Origin: Tillandsia leiboldiana
Taxonomy: Eukaryota > Streptophyta > Magnoliopsida > Poales > Bromeliaceae
Reading direction: 5' to 3'
Length of the DNA: 64,000 bases
NCBI GenBank assembly: GCA_029204045.2
Contig: CM055064.1
Span: forward strand, 6,048,873-6,112,872
Shown: piece by piece, positions 34,745 to 46,879 of the stretch
Numbering within the stretch: position 1 is the stretch's first letter
How the letters are laid out: every line of letters begins with the position of its first letter
Notes under the pieces: generated by a model
The model's input: only the letters and a program-made list of their open reading frames with translations
Database searches by the model: none
Told to the model about the DNA's origin: nothing
Made by a program: the position numbers and the translations under genes

Positions 34745-37100
34745 GAAAGTTTCATCCCCGAAACTAACGTATCTCAAATGGGAGTCTCAAACCAGAAGGG
34801 GTAGGTATCCATCAACACCGTCTCCAACTCTGAAGTCACCGCTCGCTCCTCTTGATTACTCGTCAACAACAACGAGTACGGCATGGCCCTGTTGCGTAAT
34901 CCTCTCATCTAACAAGCCAGAATTCGCAACAGGCGTCTCTCGTACTCCAGACACTCGCAGATCTCAAGTGGAGCGAGTCAATCACGGGCGAGGGATCCAA
35001 AACATAACTCCTCTGAGCTGAGACATGGAAAACAACGAAGACTCCAACACATCACGGCAGGGGGGGGAGGGAGCGACTAGTGCAACACGCTTCAAAATCA
35101 CACCCTAACTCAACCAAGACAACCCAGAGTACAGCCACACAACCCACCAGGAAGGAAAGGAGCCCAACCTCAGGAACATTATCCACCCTAACTCTTAGTT
35201 TAGAAAACTGTCGAAAACAGCGAAAAGTCTGAAAATCTCGAAAGGCCAGTGCCTTTACCCCAATCAAACTAAAGCTGGCTCTGGCACAACCTGCATTTCT
35301 GGCTCAGCCTTTCGAAGTTTTCGGCCCGTTCGCAAAACCTCGGCGTAAAGAAGTGAAAAAATGAGAGAGGTGATAAAATTGTTCCTGCTGTGACTATCAC
35401 TCTGCTCCCGCTCCTCATCAAGCTGAGGTCCTCACTTTGCCACTCTCTGATCCTGTCCATCAGAGTGGACTGCTCAACCATAGACTACAATCAAAAAGGG
35501 ACCCCTAGGGACACAACCTCTAGCCCTACTCACCTTAACAACTCTACAAGTGGTGCCTACTGTGTAACCACCAAACTCAAACTCTGGACTGCTCTCATAC
35601 TCAAAGCATCCGCCACTACATTGGCTTTGCCAGGGTGATATTGGATGCTCAACAATAATCCATCAATAACTCCAACCACCGACAATGTCTTAGGGTCAAC
35701 TCCTCCTGGGTGAACAGATACTTTAAGCTCTTGAGGTCGGTGAAGATCTCGCCACGCTCACTGTAGCTTCAGAGCAAATACTATAGCTGCCAACTCAAGA
35801 TCAAGTGTAGGGTAATTTTTTTCATAATCCTTCAATTGTCGCAAAGTATAGGCAATTACCCTACCATGGTGCAACAGCACACATCCAAAGCCGCTGTGGG
35901 AGGCGTCGTGGTAAATCACAAATCTTTCTCCCACTACCGGGAGTGCAAGGATCAGAGACGTCAACAATCTCTGCTTCAACTCCTCAAAGCTGCTCTAACA
36001 GGCCTCACTCCAAAAGAACTTAATTCCCCTGTTGGTTAGACGAGTGAGGGGAGTGGAAAGCTTCGTAGAGCCTTCCACAAACTGACGGTAGTAACCGGCT
36101 AATCCTAAGAAACTCCGCACCTCAGTAATAGTCGTCGGTCTCGGCCAATCTCGAATAGCATCCACTTTGGCCGGGTTTACTGCCACTCTTGCAGCTGGAA
36201 CAATGTGGCCTAAGAATGTAACCTCTCAAAGCTAAAACTCGTACTTCTACAACTTGGCATACAGCTTATTCTCTCGCAGAAGCTGTAGCACTATCCACAA
36301 GTGCTCCTCATGCTCCAAGTCACTCCGGGAGTAAACCAAAATATCGATGAAGAAGGCTGCTACCAATCTGTCCAAGTACGGCTGGAACACACGGTTCATC
36401 AAATCCATAAATATGGCAGGGCATTAGTCAATCCAATTGGCCTCACTGTGAGCTCATAATGCCCGCACCGTGTCCTGAACGATGTCTTGGCAATGTCCTC
36501 GGCCCTCACACTCAGCTGGTGGTAATCGGACTGCAGATCCAGGTAAAGCCTCAGTGATCCATTATTTTCTCCACAGTAATGATGGCGCTCCTCTAGGCGA
36601 GGCACTGGGTCAAACAAACCCCTTGATCCACCAGATCCTGCAACTGCGCTATCAGCTCTCCCAGCTTTACTGGTGCCATCCAATAAGGTGCCTTCGAGAT
36701 TGGCGCGGTTCCCGGAACCACGTTGATCACAAACTCAATCTCCCTGTCCGGCGACATCATAGTTAGCTCAGGTGAAAACACACCCGGGAACTCGCGGACA
36801 ATAGGGATATCCTCGAGTCCCGGTGCCGCCGTAGGCAACTCTACCACTGTTGCTAAGAAGGCGATACATACTCGGCTCATCATCTGTTTGGCTCTCACCG
36901 ATGAAACCGTCGCTGCAACCAGCGTACTCTGACAGTCTCTATAGACAAACTCCTCATGTCCAAGCTCGCGGAAGGTCACAATCCTCTCCCCGCTATCAAA
37001 AGTCACATGACACCACGCCAACCAATCCAAGGCACTCCGTCCAAATCCTGGAGTTGCCGCAAACCAGCAAGTCTGCCGGCATAATCCACGGCCTCAACTA
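34745..37100 (-). pseudogene. Pol remnant of F: protease end, reverse transcriptase, RNase H, integrase tail
   Basis: Read from 37,100 down: PR-RT linker with GLEDIPIVREFPGVF and DREIEFVINVVPGTAPIS, RT core with GSLRLYLD, DYHQLSVRAEDIAKTSFRT and RCGHYEL (36,400-36,680), RT/RNase H connection SFLGLAGYYRQFVEGSTKL (35,995-36,186), RNase H with FVIYHDASHSGFGCVL and TLDLELAAIVFALK (35,758-35,979). The integrase core is not recognisable. The tail near 34,800-34,960 resembles that of A (VRETPVA, DERI). The RT catalytic YxDD region is not readable in one frame. Stops and frameshifts throughout. Confidence 0.8.
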
Positions 37101-37465
37101 TACTGGACATGATCCATAAGCCTCCTCCACATACACAACATGATCATGAATTTGTACCTCAAGTACACGTGGTAATAGTCCTACCTCGAGTCCACGCAGG
37201 GATGCAAATGCTCTGCGACGACATAGTTTGTTGTCCTGGCGTACTCTATCAGGCTCGAGAAGGCCTCTGCCTGCTGATCTGTCCTCCATCATCCAGTGCC
37301 GGCACTTCTCTCCAGAACTCGCCCCTGGCGGCAAGTCTTTGTCCAAAGGAACTGCAGCCTCACGCTATATATACAGCGCCTGCTCCATCAAAGCATCCGG
37401 AGTTTGAAGTCAGAGGGACCGAACAAACTGAAAGGTATTCTAGTGCAATCCTCTAAAACACATAT

Positions 37466-38041
37466 TGTGACACCCCCGGAAGTTGGATTAGTCCTATATA
37501 TAAATGATATAATAGGACTAAATCTCTTAACCCGGCTATAGCATTTTGGATGGTAGCAAGATCCAAGAGGTTATGAGACTTAAGCGTGGTAGAGCTAGAG
37601 TAGTTCTAGGATGGGTGACCCCCTGGGAAGTGGGGCGTCACAGTTGGTATGAGAGCCATTCACCAGCCAGAAATGTGAGATGAGTCTCGGCTGAGCCAGG
37701 GTTATATAGCGGGTAGAGCGAGGCTCCCCGGCTAATGACCGTTGTGAGTGGAGTGCAGCTCCTCACAAGGTCGGCTAAGGCTAGCGAGACGAGTCTCACA
37801 TCGCCTGGTGCTTGTGAGTGTGCTTGAGCCTGACGTGGACGTCAGGGCTTAAAGAGGGGAAGAATGTGACACCCCCGAAATTTGGATTAGTCCTATATAT
37901 AAATGGTATAATTGGACTAAATCTCTTAACTCGGCTATAGCATTTTAGATGGTAGCAAGATCAAAGAGGTTATGAGAGTTAAGCGTGCTAGAGCTAGAGT
38001 ACTTCTAGGATCGGTGACCCCCTGGGAAGTGAGGCGTCACA
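37466..38041 (+). mobile_element. Complete Cassandra TRIM with 5S rRNA-like LTRs
   Basis: Two 177 bp LTRs (37,466-37,642 and 37,865-38,041; TGTGACACCCCCG to GCGTCACA) surround a 222 bp interior. Target duplication CATAT is present on both sides (37,461-37,465 and 38,042-38,046). The primer-binding site TGGTATGAGAGCC (37,645-37,657) has one mismatch to the usual TGGTATCAGAGCC, and the purine tract AAAGAGGGGAAGAA precedes the second LTR. Each LTR carries the internal promoter region of 5S rRNA: TTAAGCGTG, GAGCTAGAGTA, CTAGGATGGGTGACC, CCTGGGAAGT. This is the hallmark of Cassandra, thought to be transcribed by RNA polymerase III. No coding capacity. Confidence 0.95.
37580..37631 (+). promoter_or_regulatory. 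5S rRNA-like internal promoter in the Cassandra 5' LTR
   Basis: The boxes TTAAGCGTG, then TAGGATGGGTGACC, then CTGGGAAGT are in 5S rRNA order and spacing. The second LTR has the same at 37,979-38,030, with a change in the C-box (GGATCGGTGACC). Confidence 0.85.
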
Positions 38042-39080
38042 CATATATCCTATGCGCCTTGTCCCTCGCAAAGTGGGGCACGCAGTTCAGTAACTGCGTA
38101 AATCCTCCGATGTAGTCCTACATCGTGCAATCTCCCTGCACGAGATTCCTCAGATACTCTTCGAGTTTTCGCCGGATGCTGTCCGGGAAGAAGACTCCGA
38201 ACAACAGGCTGCGAAACTTGGTCCATGATGAAAACTGGGCCCCTGATAGGCCAACCGACCTGACTCTCCCCTACCAAACCTCGGCATCGCTCTCTGAGAA
38301 GGCTATAGCAAGGAACATCTGGTATCTCTCTGGCACAAAGGAGCTCTCAAACGGTCTCTCCATCACCGCTGCCCACGACTCTGCCTCCAAAGGCTTCAAA
38401 CTCACCATACGAACCGAGGCGGGTCAAACTGCCGAAACTGGCTCGGTCGATTAATGATGTCTGACTGCTCAACTGCTATCAGCTGTTCACCCTACCTCGG
38501 TGCCTCAGTACTAATCGTCGGCACGGAGGGGGCTGCTAGCTCAATCGACGCCACTGGAATCGCAGCCACTAGGGATATTACAACAGGGGTGGTCTCAGCG
38601 GAAAGTGTTGTCGAGGGTGCCCACTGCTCCAACAACTGTATCATCCTATCCAGCTACTCACTCTGCCGCTGGTATGCCTCTGACAATCCTGCCATCTGGG
38701 TCCGGAGCTCTCTGACCTCATTCTGGGTATTCGGCCTAAATCTGTCTGATCTGGCTCAACTGCTGAGATGGGGTGTACACGGGTTTGTACTCAGCGTCGG
38801 GGAGTCACCACTCACCACAACAAAATCGCACATCAACACTCAACAAATACTCAACTCAATCCAGCGAAAGTCTAGAGCATGTCACCCATTCCATAGCATT
38901 ATGTTGTCTACATCCAACATAATCGCTTAGGAAAATAACCATGCTAATCACTCATCCCATCCCTTGGGAGAGGTATAAAACTCAATCACGACTCTCGCTA
39001 TAAATCACGACTCTCACGAAGTCATCCTAGGGTCCAACCACAAGCCTAGGGTTTCTAAGTCCACAATGACATACATCCTA

Positions 39081-39093
39081 GGCTCTGATACCA
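39081..39093 (-). other. Primer-binding site of element F
   Basis: Minus-strand TGGTATCAGAGCC, complementary to initiator tRNA-Met, 8 bp from the end of the 5' LTR. Confidence 0.9.
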
Positions 39094-39101
39094 CTCTAAT
39101 C

Positions 39102-41912
39102 TGTCACGCCCCGGGGTCGAAACTGCGACCTGGGCTCGCCAACAGATCAGCCACCCATGCGGGAAACTCCGCATAGGCGAAGGTCTAACCTGCGAAAGAT
39201 AGTATCTAACAACTATACAGATATCAGAGCTGAAAATTAACTGCTGTAAAGGAAAAATACATCCAATCCACTATACAACTGAAATATAAGGTGCATGATC
39301 TATCTCCCAAAAATCATAATACATAATCCTCAGATGCAACCTCAATGAACCCAAAAAAGGGAGGTAAACTAAAACAATAATACATCAGTGTACAGGATCA
39401 CAGTACAAGTCAGGTCCTCAAAATACATCAGTCTCTCAAAATAAAAAAAAGCTCTCAAAAGAGTAAAATAAATAATAATCCAACTAACTGTACTAAAAAT
39501 CTCAAAAGAGGTATAGCTACTCTCCAAGGACAGATAGGGATCTAGCTCGCGACTCCCTCACCTCGATCAGTAGAAGCAGCAATGGCAGGGGTAGGGACTG
39601 AAATAGATGCCTCTGTAAAACTATCACCAACAAAGGGTGTGAGAACTACATCCAACAGTAGTTCTCAATGGTTACCGTCTTCAAGACCAACGGTCTGCCC
39701 ACTAAGTCTACCAGAGGCATAAGATAACAATGCAGTATAACTGAGAAATAAAGCTGAAAATAACTCTATAGCTATCATGCCTCTATCTACAATACTCAAA
39801 AGGGTGATACAGATGATAAAATGTAACCATTCGAATTCGAGGTGCCCAATCGACTCAATCGAAATGACTACCACTTAGTGTCCAGTCAAGCCTGCGCCCA
39901 ACTACTACCACACATCCATACCGAGACGAGAATTACGTAGGGCGTCCCACACAGACTAACTCACCCCTCGCGCAATACTGCTTCAATAGGCCCAACATCG
40001 CATCCACTGCGAAAAAACTGCCTCAACAGGCCCATCATCGCATCCACTGCAGAACTGCCTCAATAGGCCCAACATCGCATCCACTACGGCATCTCATGGG
40101 GAGCGACCGCACCTGAGGAAAACGACGTGGTATAGAGTATCAAACAATGGCACATGCAGGCTATAGTCAAAATCCACACACTCTCTCTCTCTCTCTCAGA
40201 ACGAAAAGACTTTGATGCTCAAGCAACTCACACATAGGTCGGAGTACTCTCAATGACTCAAACTAATAAAGTCCTCACGAATCTCGAGACACTGGCGAAC
40301 TCTACCAACTCACAACACTAACCCATTGCCCGGAGGTACTCCACAGCCGGGACCGACTCACAACTCAAGGGCTAACTAAACTGGTCAGACGACACTCCAC
40401 GACCCGGGACCACCGTCAACCCAAATGGTTCCCAACAACACTGACTGGAGAATACTCGACGACCCGGGACCACCGTCTACCCAAATGGCTCCTGGCAATA
40501 CTGACCAGAAGATACTCGACGGTCCGGGACCACCGTCTACACAAACGGTTCCCGACACTAGCACTGGTCTAACCTCGGGCGAGGAGAAATTATAAGTCCA
40601 GGAAAACAATAATAAAAGGTGTAGGAATGTCCAAAATATAACAAACTAACCCAAGTGAGGGTTTTCTACTAGTCTGGTTAAATAGCGTGCAACATATGGC
40701 AAGGTGCTAGTAAGAGTTCAACAACTCTACAAATATCACGATACATCAATAATAGCACCTATTCTAGCATGCTGAGATCTACAATACTAGAATTAGAAGA
40801 AAGTCTGCAGACTTGGAGGAAAATCCAACCTACCTGGTTGCCGCCAATTGCTTGTAGACACTTGAAATTAGGCTGCCGCGGCCTACTTGCTCCCTGTCAA
40901 AACTGAACGCCCAACAGTGATCACTACGTGGGAACGACACAACCCGAGAAGCCCGGCGGTACATTGCACAGCAAAACTGCACAGACAACCCCAGTCCCTA
41001 ATAGGTGCAAAGGCGCGGAATTCAAATCCAAAAACTCCAATGTTAAAACCCAAAAACTATGCCGAAAACACAGCAAAACAACAACCGGGACCTACCTTAA
41101 CGTCGACGCGTCGTTAAACTCGTGCACGTACGTCTGTCTGGCTACTTGGAACACCTTGCACGCGCTCCATGGCACAACCGGCGTGCTTCCGGCACTCCAC
41201 CTCCTCTCCCACGCTTCTCTCCCCTCCCAAGGTCCCACTAATGGAGCAAAAGAGAAAAATAGAAGAAATGAGGACGTTCTCGGGCTTTTATAGTCAAAAA
41301 CCCAAGATTCGGGTGCCCGAAAATGGTTCGGGCCTGCTACAGTGAGCGCCACGGGCGCCCACTCCTCGCTGCAGCTAACCGGAGGCCGACACGTGGCGGC
41401 ACGCAACCTCGTGCGACCAACCGGAGGCCGCCACGGACCCCCGCGTCAACGCGCGCATCAGCGATGCGTCACGTCGTTGTCGCGTCGCACGTCACGTCGC
41501 ACGGCGCGACAAACGAGGCCTCACCACGTGGCACCACCCTCGCGCACCCGCACCGCTTCCCCTGCGCCCGTTGACACCTCAGCTGCTACGCCCGACGAGG
41601 TGCAGCCACGTGGCACCCCCATGTGCCCCACTGTGCCTGCACCAGCGCCAGTTGCCGGCCTTTCCCCGCTCGACATGTGGCAGCGCGCGAACTCCGTGGT
41701 CCCGGTGCATGCGACTGGGCACGTGCACCGGCCTGCTTCCAAAAAAGCCCAATAAGTCCATTTTCGCCAGAAAATAACTATTTTCACTGTTTTCGCGTGC
41801 CGAGTCCGTTTTTGGCATCCGTTTGACATGTAATGCACTCGATACACCAAGAATAGGTATTTTCACACCACCGATCACACAGTCAAATCACACGGGGATT
41901 CGGGAGACCACA
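39102..41912 (-). mobile_element. 5' LTR of element F (2811 bp)
   Basis: Minus strand starts TGTGGTCTCCCGAATCCC (41,912) and ends CCCCGGGGCGTGACA (39,102). Contains the CACGTGGC-rich U3 (41,380-41,720), the motif TTCGGGTGCCCGAA (about 41,310), a TATA box TATAAAA (41,286-41,292), repeated segments with GGGACCACCGT (40,400-40,540), repeated GGCCCA(A/T)CATCGCATCCACT words (39,990-40,080), the hairpin 39,641-39,666 and the terminal module at 39,102-39,190. Confidence 0.85.
41286..41292 (-). promoter_or_regulatory. TATA box of F 5' LTR
   Basis: Minus strand GACTATAAAAGCCCGAGAAC. The same box is found in the truncated 3' LTR at 34,117-34,123. Confidence 0.7.
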
Positions 41913-42014
41913 GTTATTACTAGCGTCCACCCTACTGCTGCTGTCGGGATGACTTCTTTACCCTCCCGACCTGTGACGCCCGCCACTACTAACGATGTGG
42001 TACAAGCGAAAAAG

Positions 42015-45000
42015 GCTCGTGTAGAAACTCGAAATTTTTTATTTTTAATAAATAGTCTAAAAGTGAATTTTGATCTGGTTTCGAATTCAAAGGACCCCTG
42101 TTGGCCTATATGGTCAAACGCCAGTGTGCAAGTTGCACGATTTACGAGGCAAAAAGGCTATTTTCCAATCCGGATATGATCTTGGAAATCCGAATTGACC
42201 GTTGCGATCGTCTCGTCGAATTGAGCGAGATTCATATTCAGTACTTTTCGATCTGACGGTCAGATCTTCCAGAAATCAATGAAGAAGCGAGCGAATTATC
42301 GGGACCCATGTAACAGCGGCCTGCGCACAGTGTTTTTAAGTTAACACTGTAGATGAATAGTAACCCCAATTTTCGACACCCCGACTAATGCAACGCTGAC
42401 TAATTCACTGTTCGGATTTCGAACATAGTGATCTAGGTAGTCGTTTTGAATGGTTTCATCATTTTGGACGCAATGACACTGACGGAATTTTCGTTTGACG
42501 ACCCTAGAGTCTCGAAAAGCACGATAACTGTATTTGGGCACAGTATTTATGGACCGAGCTTTTATCTGGGCAGTTTCTCGAAAATCAGAAATTGCTACCT
42601 GATAGGTTTCGTCGAGCCGAACGTCGTGGCGAAGTCCATTTTTCGTTCCGACGACAGAAACGCCTCGAAAAGCGTGAAATACAATGGAAAACACAGTAAT
42701 TGCACAATAATCCCTATAATTGCGCCTCGATTTTCATGCCACTGGTTTAGTGAGGGACCTAGGTGTGAGATAATATTGCTGTGAGGGTCTGGGTTTGAAT
42801 TTGCTGGCTTAGAGGGGTTAAAGTGAAATGGTTTCACCTTTAACCTATATATATATATACAACATCTACTCGAGCTAGGGTTCCAAGGAACCCTAAACCC
42901 CGAGGTGTATGCCCTAGCCGCACCCCTCAACTACCTCTGCACCTCCTCTGCCGCACTCCTCGGGTAGCGCGCCGGCCGCCGCTGCACCTCGCCGGAATAG
43001 GAGAGGGTTCAAGAAGGAAACTTGATCTCGGGTTTGGGTGAAGAAGGAAGCAACAAGTGGGCTAGGGATTGCTCCAGATCACATCTGGAGTCGTCTCTAC
43101 GCGTTGGAGACTCGAGCGGAGGAACCCCGGCGTCCTGCTCCGCCGCGTGTCACCGGCGGGGCATCCATCTCTTCTTTCTTTGCTCCGACGAGGTAGACCT
43201 TCTTCTCTTCTTGATTTTTTATTGGCCCAAGAACCCTCCTACTCCTCTTCTGACATTGTGAGGGTCATCCTGGTGTAGCCCCGTGGCCAGCCGTGCTCCG
43301 GTTAACCGGCGGAGACGTGGGTGGCCGGAAAACCAAGATTTGATCGGTTTCGGGCGTGAGATCAATCCGGCCGTTGGATGAGGGATCTGAGACGTTCCAT
43401 CTCTTCCTCTCGTCGACTTCAAGAGGCCCTCCAAGTTTGGCGGTCATCCGTGAAGGATCTATGCCGTACGGGCTTGCCCGAGGTTCGGGCTAAATTGCAA
43501 CTCCACCGATCTTTGCCGCCCGGTGCCGCCGCTTGCCCCGTCGCCGGCCACCACCTCAGCAAGAACCGCGGGGCTGGGAGGAAGCTTTGGGTCCTGGTTG
43601 CGCCGGCCCAGAAGCACCGGACCGGATCCCGCCATTAGAGCTCTAGTTTTCCGGCGAACTCATTTTCCGGCCAACCCGGAGCTTCGCGAGGTGGGAAACT
43701 GACTCGGGTAGGTTCTTATGGTTATGTTGGAGCTCCCCATTAATTTGCATGCGAATGTTAACGTGTGGTTTTTGCTTGGGGTAGTTGCACCCTTTTCTTG
43801 GCCGAGCATCACCACCGTCGCCGCCGCCGCTCCCAGTCGCCGGCCAACCACCCAGGTAAGGTCCTTTGGTCGAGAGCATCTCATCCATACCTTTGCATGC
43901 GATCTATATTGGCTGGAACCTAATACTCCATTATTGCACCCAAGGTGTTCACGTGAGTGCCTTCTCCGGCCAACCGCCGCACGGGGCCGCCGGAGTTGGG
44001 GGTGGCAGTGACTGTACCACCTCTGGGAACCTCCACCAGCAGCTGCTTGCTCCAGTTGAAAGCTTGAACCCGAGTTGAGCGAGCCTCGGCCAAACTGAGT
44101 TTTGGCTAAAGTGCAACTCGGCCGCCTTGCTCCGGCGGGTCTGCGACACTCCTGAGGTGAGCCCTCGACCCTGTGTACCATCCAGAACAGGATGCTCATT
44201 CTAATTAATGGTTAAGTTGGGTTATTGAATTAATTTGGCAATGTAGCTATTGTGGCCCTAAGTGTTCATGGGCCAACTTTGTCCTCGGATCTCGTGCCGA
44301 CCCAAGTCTGTAAGCACGAGCTCCGTCTCGTCAAACCAGACGCGCTGAAAGTTACGACGCAGCTTTTGGACCCCCGGATTTCAAGAACAAGTCAAAACGA
44401 GCAATAATGTTAGTTTCTTTTATGCAATTTATGAAATTGTTAGGGATCAAATTGTAAATGGGACATGATAGCTGTCTTTAAACAGGGTTTTCACACCCAC
44501 TGGGCACACAGCAAGGGCGTTTTAGTTGGAGTTCCGCACGTCTTCTCCTTCGCATTGAGGTGGGTTCTTTTGCCTTGGTGTTTAGCGTCGGTCTTTGGCA
44601 GTCATTTTACTTTCGTTATTACATGTTAGCGGGGTACCTTTGAGCACACGTGTTACCGTTTTTCTTTGGTTTATACATGATAGCGGTTATAGTTTACTCT
44701 TGTTTATACATGATAGCGGTTACAGTTTACTCTTGTTTATACATGATAGCGGTTATAGTTTACTCTTGTTTATACATTATGATGCTGACATGATAGCGGT
44801 TATGGTTACTTTGCTCGAGGCTGCAGCACGCGCACCCGCGGTCTGGCCACCGCAAAGGGTGCGCTTTTCCGGAAAAGTGGTCTATGACCCGTGTATACCC
44901 ACGAGGTGACGTAGTGGGGGCCCCTTATTAGTTGTGGGGTTTGAGGCGCCGAGGTGCGAGCGGTGCGACCCGTCGGTTTAGTTGTCCGACGTGGTCGGGT

Positions 45001-45926
45001 TTCTGCAGGTACGGTATGGGCCGTCGGTTTAGTTGTCCGACGTGGCCGGGTATTACAGGATACAGGTGTACAGGTTGCCTCTCCACCTTGAGAGGGTGGT
45101 TGCTCCGGTTATCTTCACGGTTTGTTTTATTATATTCTCCTGCTCTACTATTGTTACGTCACTGACTTCCCACTTCGTGACAGGGTTCAGACGGGGGGAG
45201 AGGTAGGCGGCGGTGAGGACGAGACAGGAGCAGCTGGGTCGCTGGGGACCCGGGTCTGTATTTCTTCTTTCAGTCTTACTTTTCATTTACATTGTAGTTA
45301 TGCGAGAGGTTCTCGATACCCTCGTGGGGTCAGCGTGGATGTCGGTACGGTTTACATTTAGTTGTCCTCTTATACTTTTATTCTTCCTTTTATTTCTGTT
45401 GGCCGTTTGGAAAAGAAAAAGCAAAACCAAAGAAAAGACTGCGAAAACCATTTCAAAATTCAAGTGTCGTGTGGGCACTGATTTCAAAACCATGTGAATT
45501 TATGGATTTTAGAAAACGGATTTCAAAACCTAAGTGTCGAGTGGGCACTGTTTCCAAAACCCTGTGGTTTTATGTGGTTTTCGAAACTGGCTTTTCAAAA
45601 TCGAGGCGCCGAGTGGGCGTCGTTTTTAACCATTGTGGATTTATCCTTTCAAACTGATCGGCCGTGAGAATTGTTCAGTTCAGTACGTGTATGCATGTTT
45701 AGAAACTGTTGTGATTAAATAAACGACTGTGATTGGATGTTGTATTAGCCGCGACGCCGTGCATATACAGAGGAAACTCTGTCCGTGTGCAGAGCGAATC
45801 TGTGTATGCGGCGGGTCTGGGCACGCTCTGGGGAAGAAAGGATTTCAAAAAAAAATTTTACGCAAAACAAACCCCTTTTTCGATGATTGTTTCCGCTGAA
45901 TGAAACCCCCGGGGCGTGACAGCTCG
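42015..45926 (+). mobile_element. Solo LTR G (42,020-45,921, E family) with target duplications GCTCG
   Basis: The LTR runs from TGTAGAAACTCG (42,020) to CCCCGGGGCGTGACA (45,921), 3902 bp, and GCTCG is present on both sides (42,015-42,019 and 45,922-45,926). It sits inside the gag of E and belongs to E's own LTR family. A (TA)n TATA-like box is at 42,845-42,859, a 33 bp tandem repeat at 44,669-44,780, and its tail (45,757-45,921) has the E-type terminal hairpin with arms around GTCCGTGTGCAGAG. There is no interior. Confidence 0.9.
44669..44780 (+). repeat. 33 bp tandem repeat in LTR G
   Basis: GTTTATACATGATAGCGG starts at 44,669, 44,702 and 44,735, with a partial copy at 44,768. The period of 33 bp keeps the frame, which explains a repeated FIHDSGYSLLL peptide in an otherwise non-coding LTR. 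Confidence 0.92.
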
Positions 45927-46740
45927 AATTAAAGCTATGCTCATGGAATTCAAGAGGTTAAATCCATAGATTTTTCTTGGCTATTTTGATGATCTATGGG
46001 TTGTTGAGCAGTTGGTAGAGCATATGGATAAACTCTTTCGTGATATCTATATGGAAGAGTGTGACAAGGTCCATCTAGCCACCCACTGTCTCGATAAAGG
46101 AGCAAATAAATGGTGGGGAAGACATCTCAAGGACCACTACGAGGGATTGCCCGAACCCTCGTGGTGGGAGTTCAAGAAGGCAATTTATTATCGCTACCTC
46201 AAAGACACGACCAAGGAGAACCTTGAGCACGATCTGGAGAATATTCGTCAGGATAACCGCACAGTGAGGGTGTATGAGCAGGACTTCTCCCGCATCACTG
46301 ATTTGATACCACAGGCTGTTCGCGACAAGATGTGCAAGGTCTGGCTCTTCTCTTAGGGGCTGCAACCTGAGATTCGACGCTATTTTTTTGTCTCTTAATT
46401 TCATACTTCAACAACTGTGTTGAGCACTACCTCCCTATTGAGGCGGACGTGTTGATTTTTAGCGCAGAGCGGAACACAGCAGAGAAGGGCAAGAAAAAAA
46501 AAAAAGACCTTTCTCTGGGGATGGGGGTGAATCCTCGAGCAGAAGGAAGCCACCTAAACACACTCGATCCCAGGGACAGGCTAGGAACGCATCATCTGGC
46601 AGCCGGCAACAGGGTAGGCGACCCTGTATTTTCTATGCTGGCTCACACTAGGCCAACACCTGCGATCAGCGACACAGATGGTATTGTGGCTGTGTATAGG
46701 CGGGGCATGTTAGATCTGCTTGCCCCAATGTTTCTTCATT
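45927..46740 (+). pseudogene. Gag capsid and zinc knuckle of element E
   Basis: The frame encodes MEFKRLNP, a stop, then HMDKLFRDIYMEECDKVHLA, GANKWWGRHLKD, WWEFKKAIYYRYLKDTTKEN, NIRQDNRTVRVYEQDFSRI, matching the retrotransposon Gag family. A CCHC zinc knuckle is recognisable at 46,682-46,723 (C-V-stop-A-G-H-V-R-S-A-C), but its first Cys is Tyr and there is an in-frame stop, so nucleic-acid binding would be lost. The 5' part lies at 33,797-34,010 and 41,913-42,014. Confidence 0.85.
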
Positions 46741-46879
46741 AGTGCACTCTACTGCATCGGCCCCAGCTGCTCCACCGCAACGACAGGGCCCCTCGCCGAG
46801 TACTGCATCTCCTAGGCGTCCTTCTCTCCCTCGCCAGTTCGAGGGGCCGCGCCAGACACCTTGAGGACAGGTCTACTCT

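Larger units (their letters stand above)
37101..39070 (-). pseudogene. Gag remnant of F, split by Cassandra
   Basis: Near 38,050-38,200 the minus strand encodes FFPDSIRRKLEEYLRNLVQ, DCTM, FTQLLNCVPHFARDKAHRI, the conserved capsid region of plant Ty3/gypsy Gag, and it breaks off exactly at the Cassandra insertion. Further upstream (38,640-38,760) is a Gln/Glu-rich stretch with ELRTQMAGLSEAYQRQSE, a likely coiled coil. Left of Cassandra only scattered, frameshifted sequence is seen until the protease region. Confidence 0.65.
34011..41912 (-). mobile_element. Ty3/gypsy element F, antisense in the gag of E, 3' LTR truncated
   Basis: Order on the minus strand: 5' LTR 39,102-41,912, primer-binding site 39,081-39,093, gag, protease, reverse transcriptase, RNase H, integrase tail, purine tract 34,729-34,740 (the same sequence as in A) and 3' LTR start at 34,728. 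Only about 718 bp of the 3' LTR is left. The rest and the expected left target duplication are gone, and the sequence passes straight into the gag of E. A Cassandra TRIM is inserted in its gag. All reading frames are broken. Confidence 0.85.

Noticed and set aside
37580..37631. Possible 5S rRNA gene
   Set aside because: Only the internal promoter part is similar, and it lies in 177 bp terminal repeats with target duplications. This is Cassandra.
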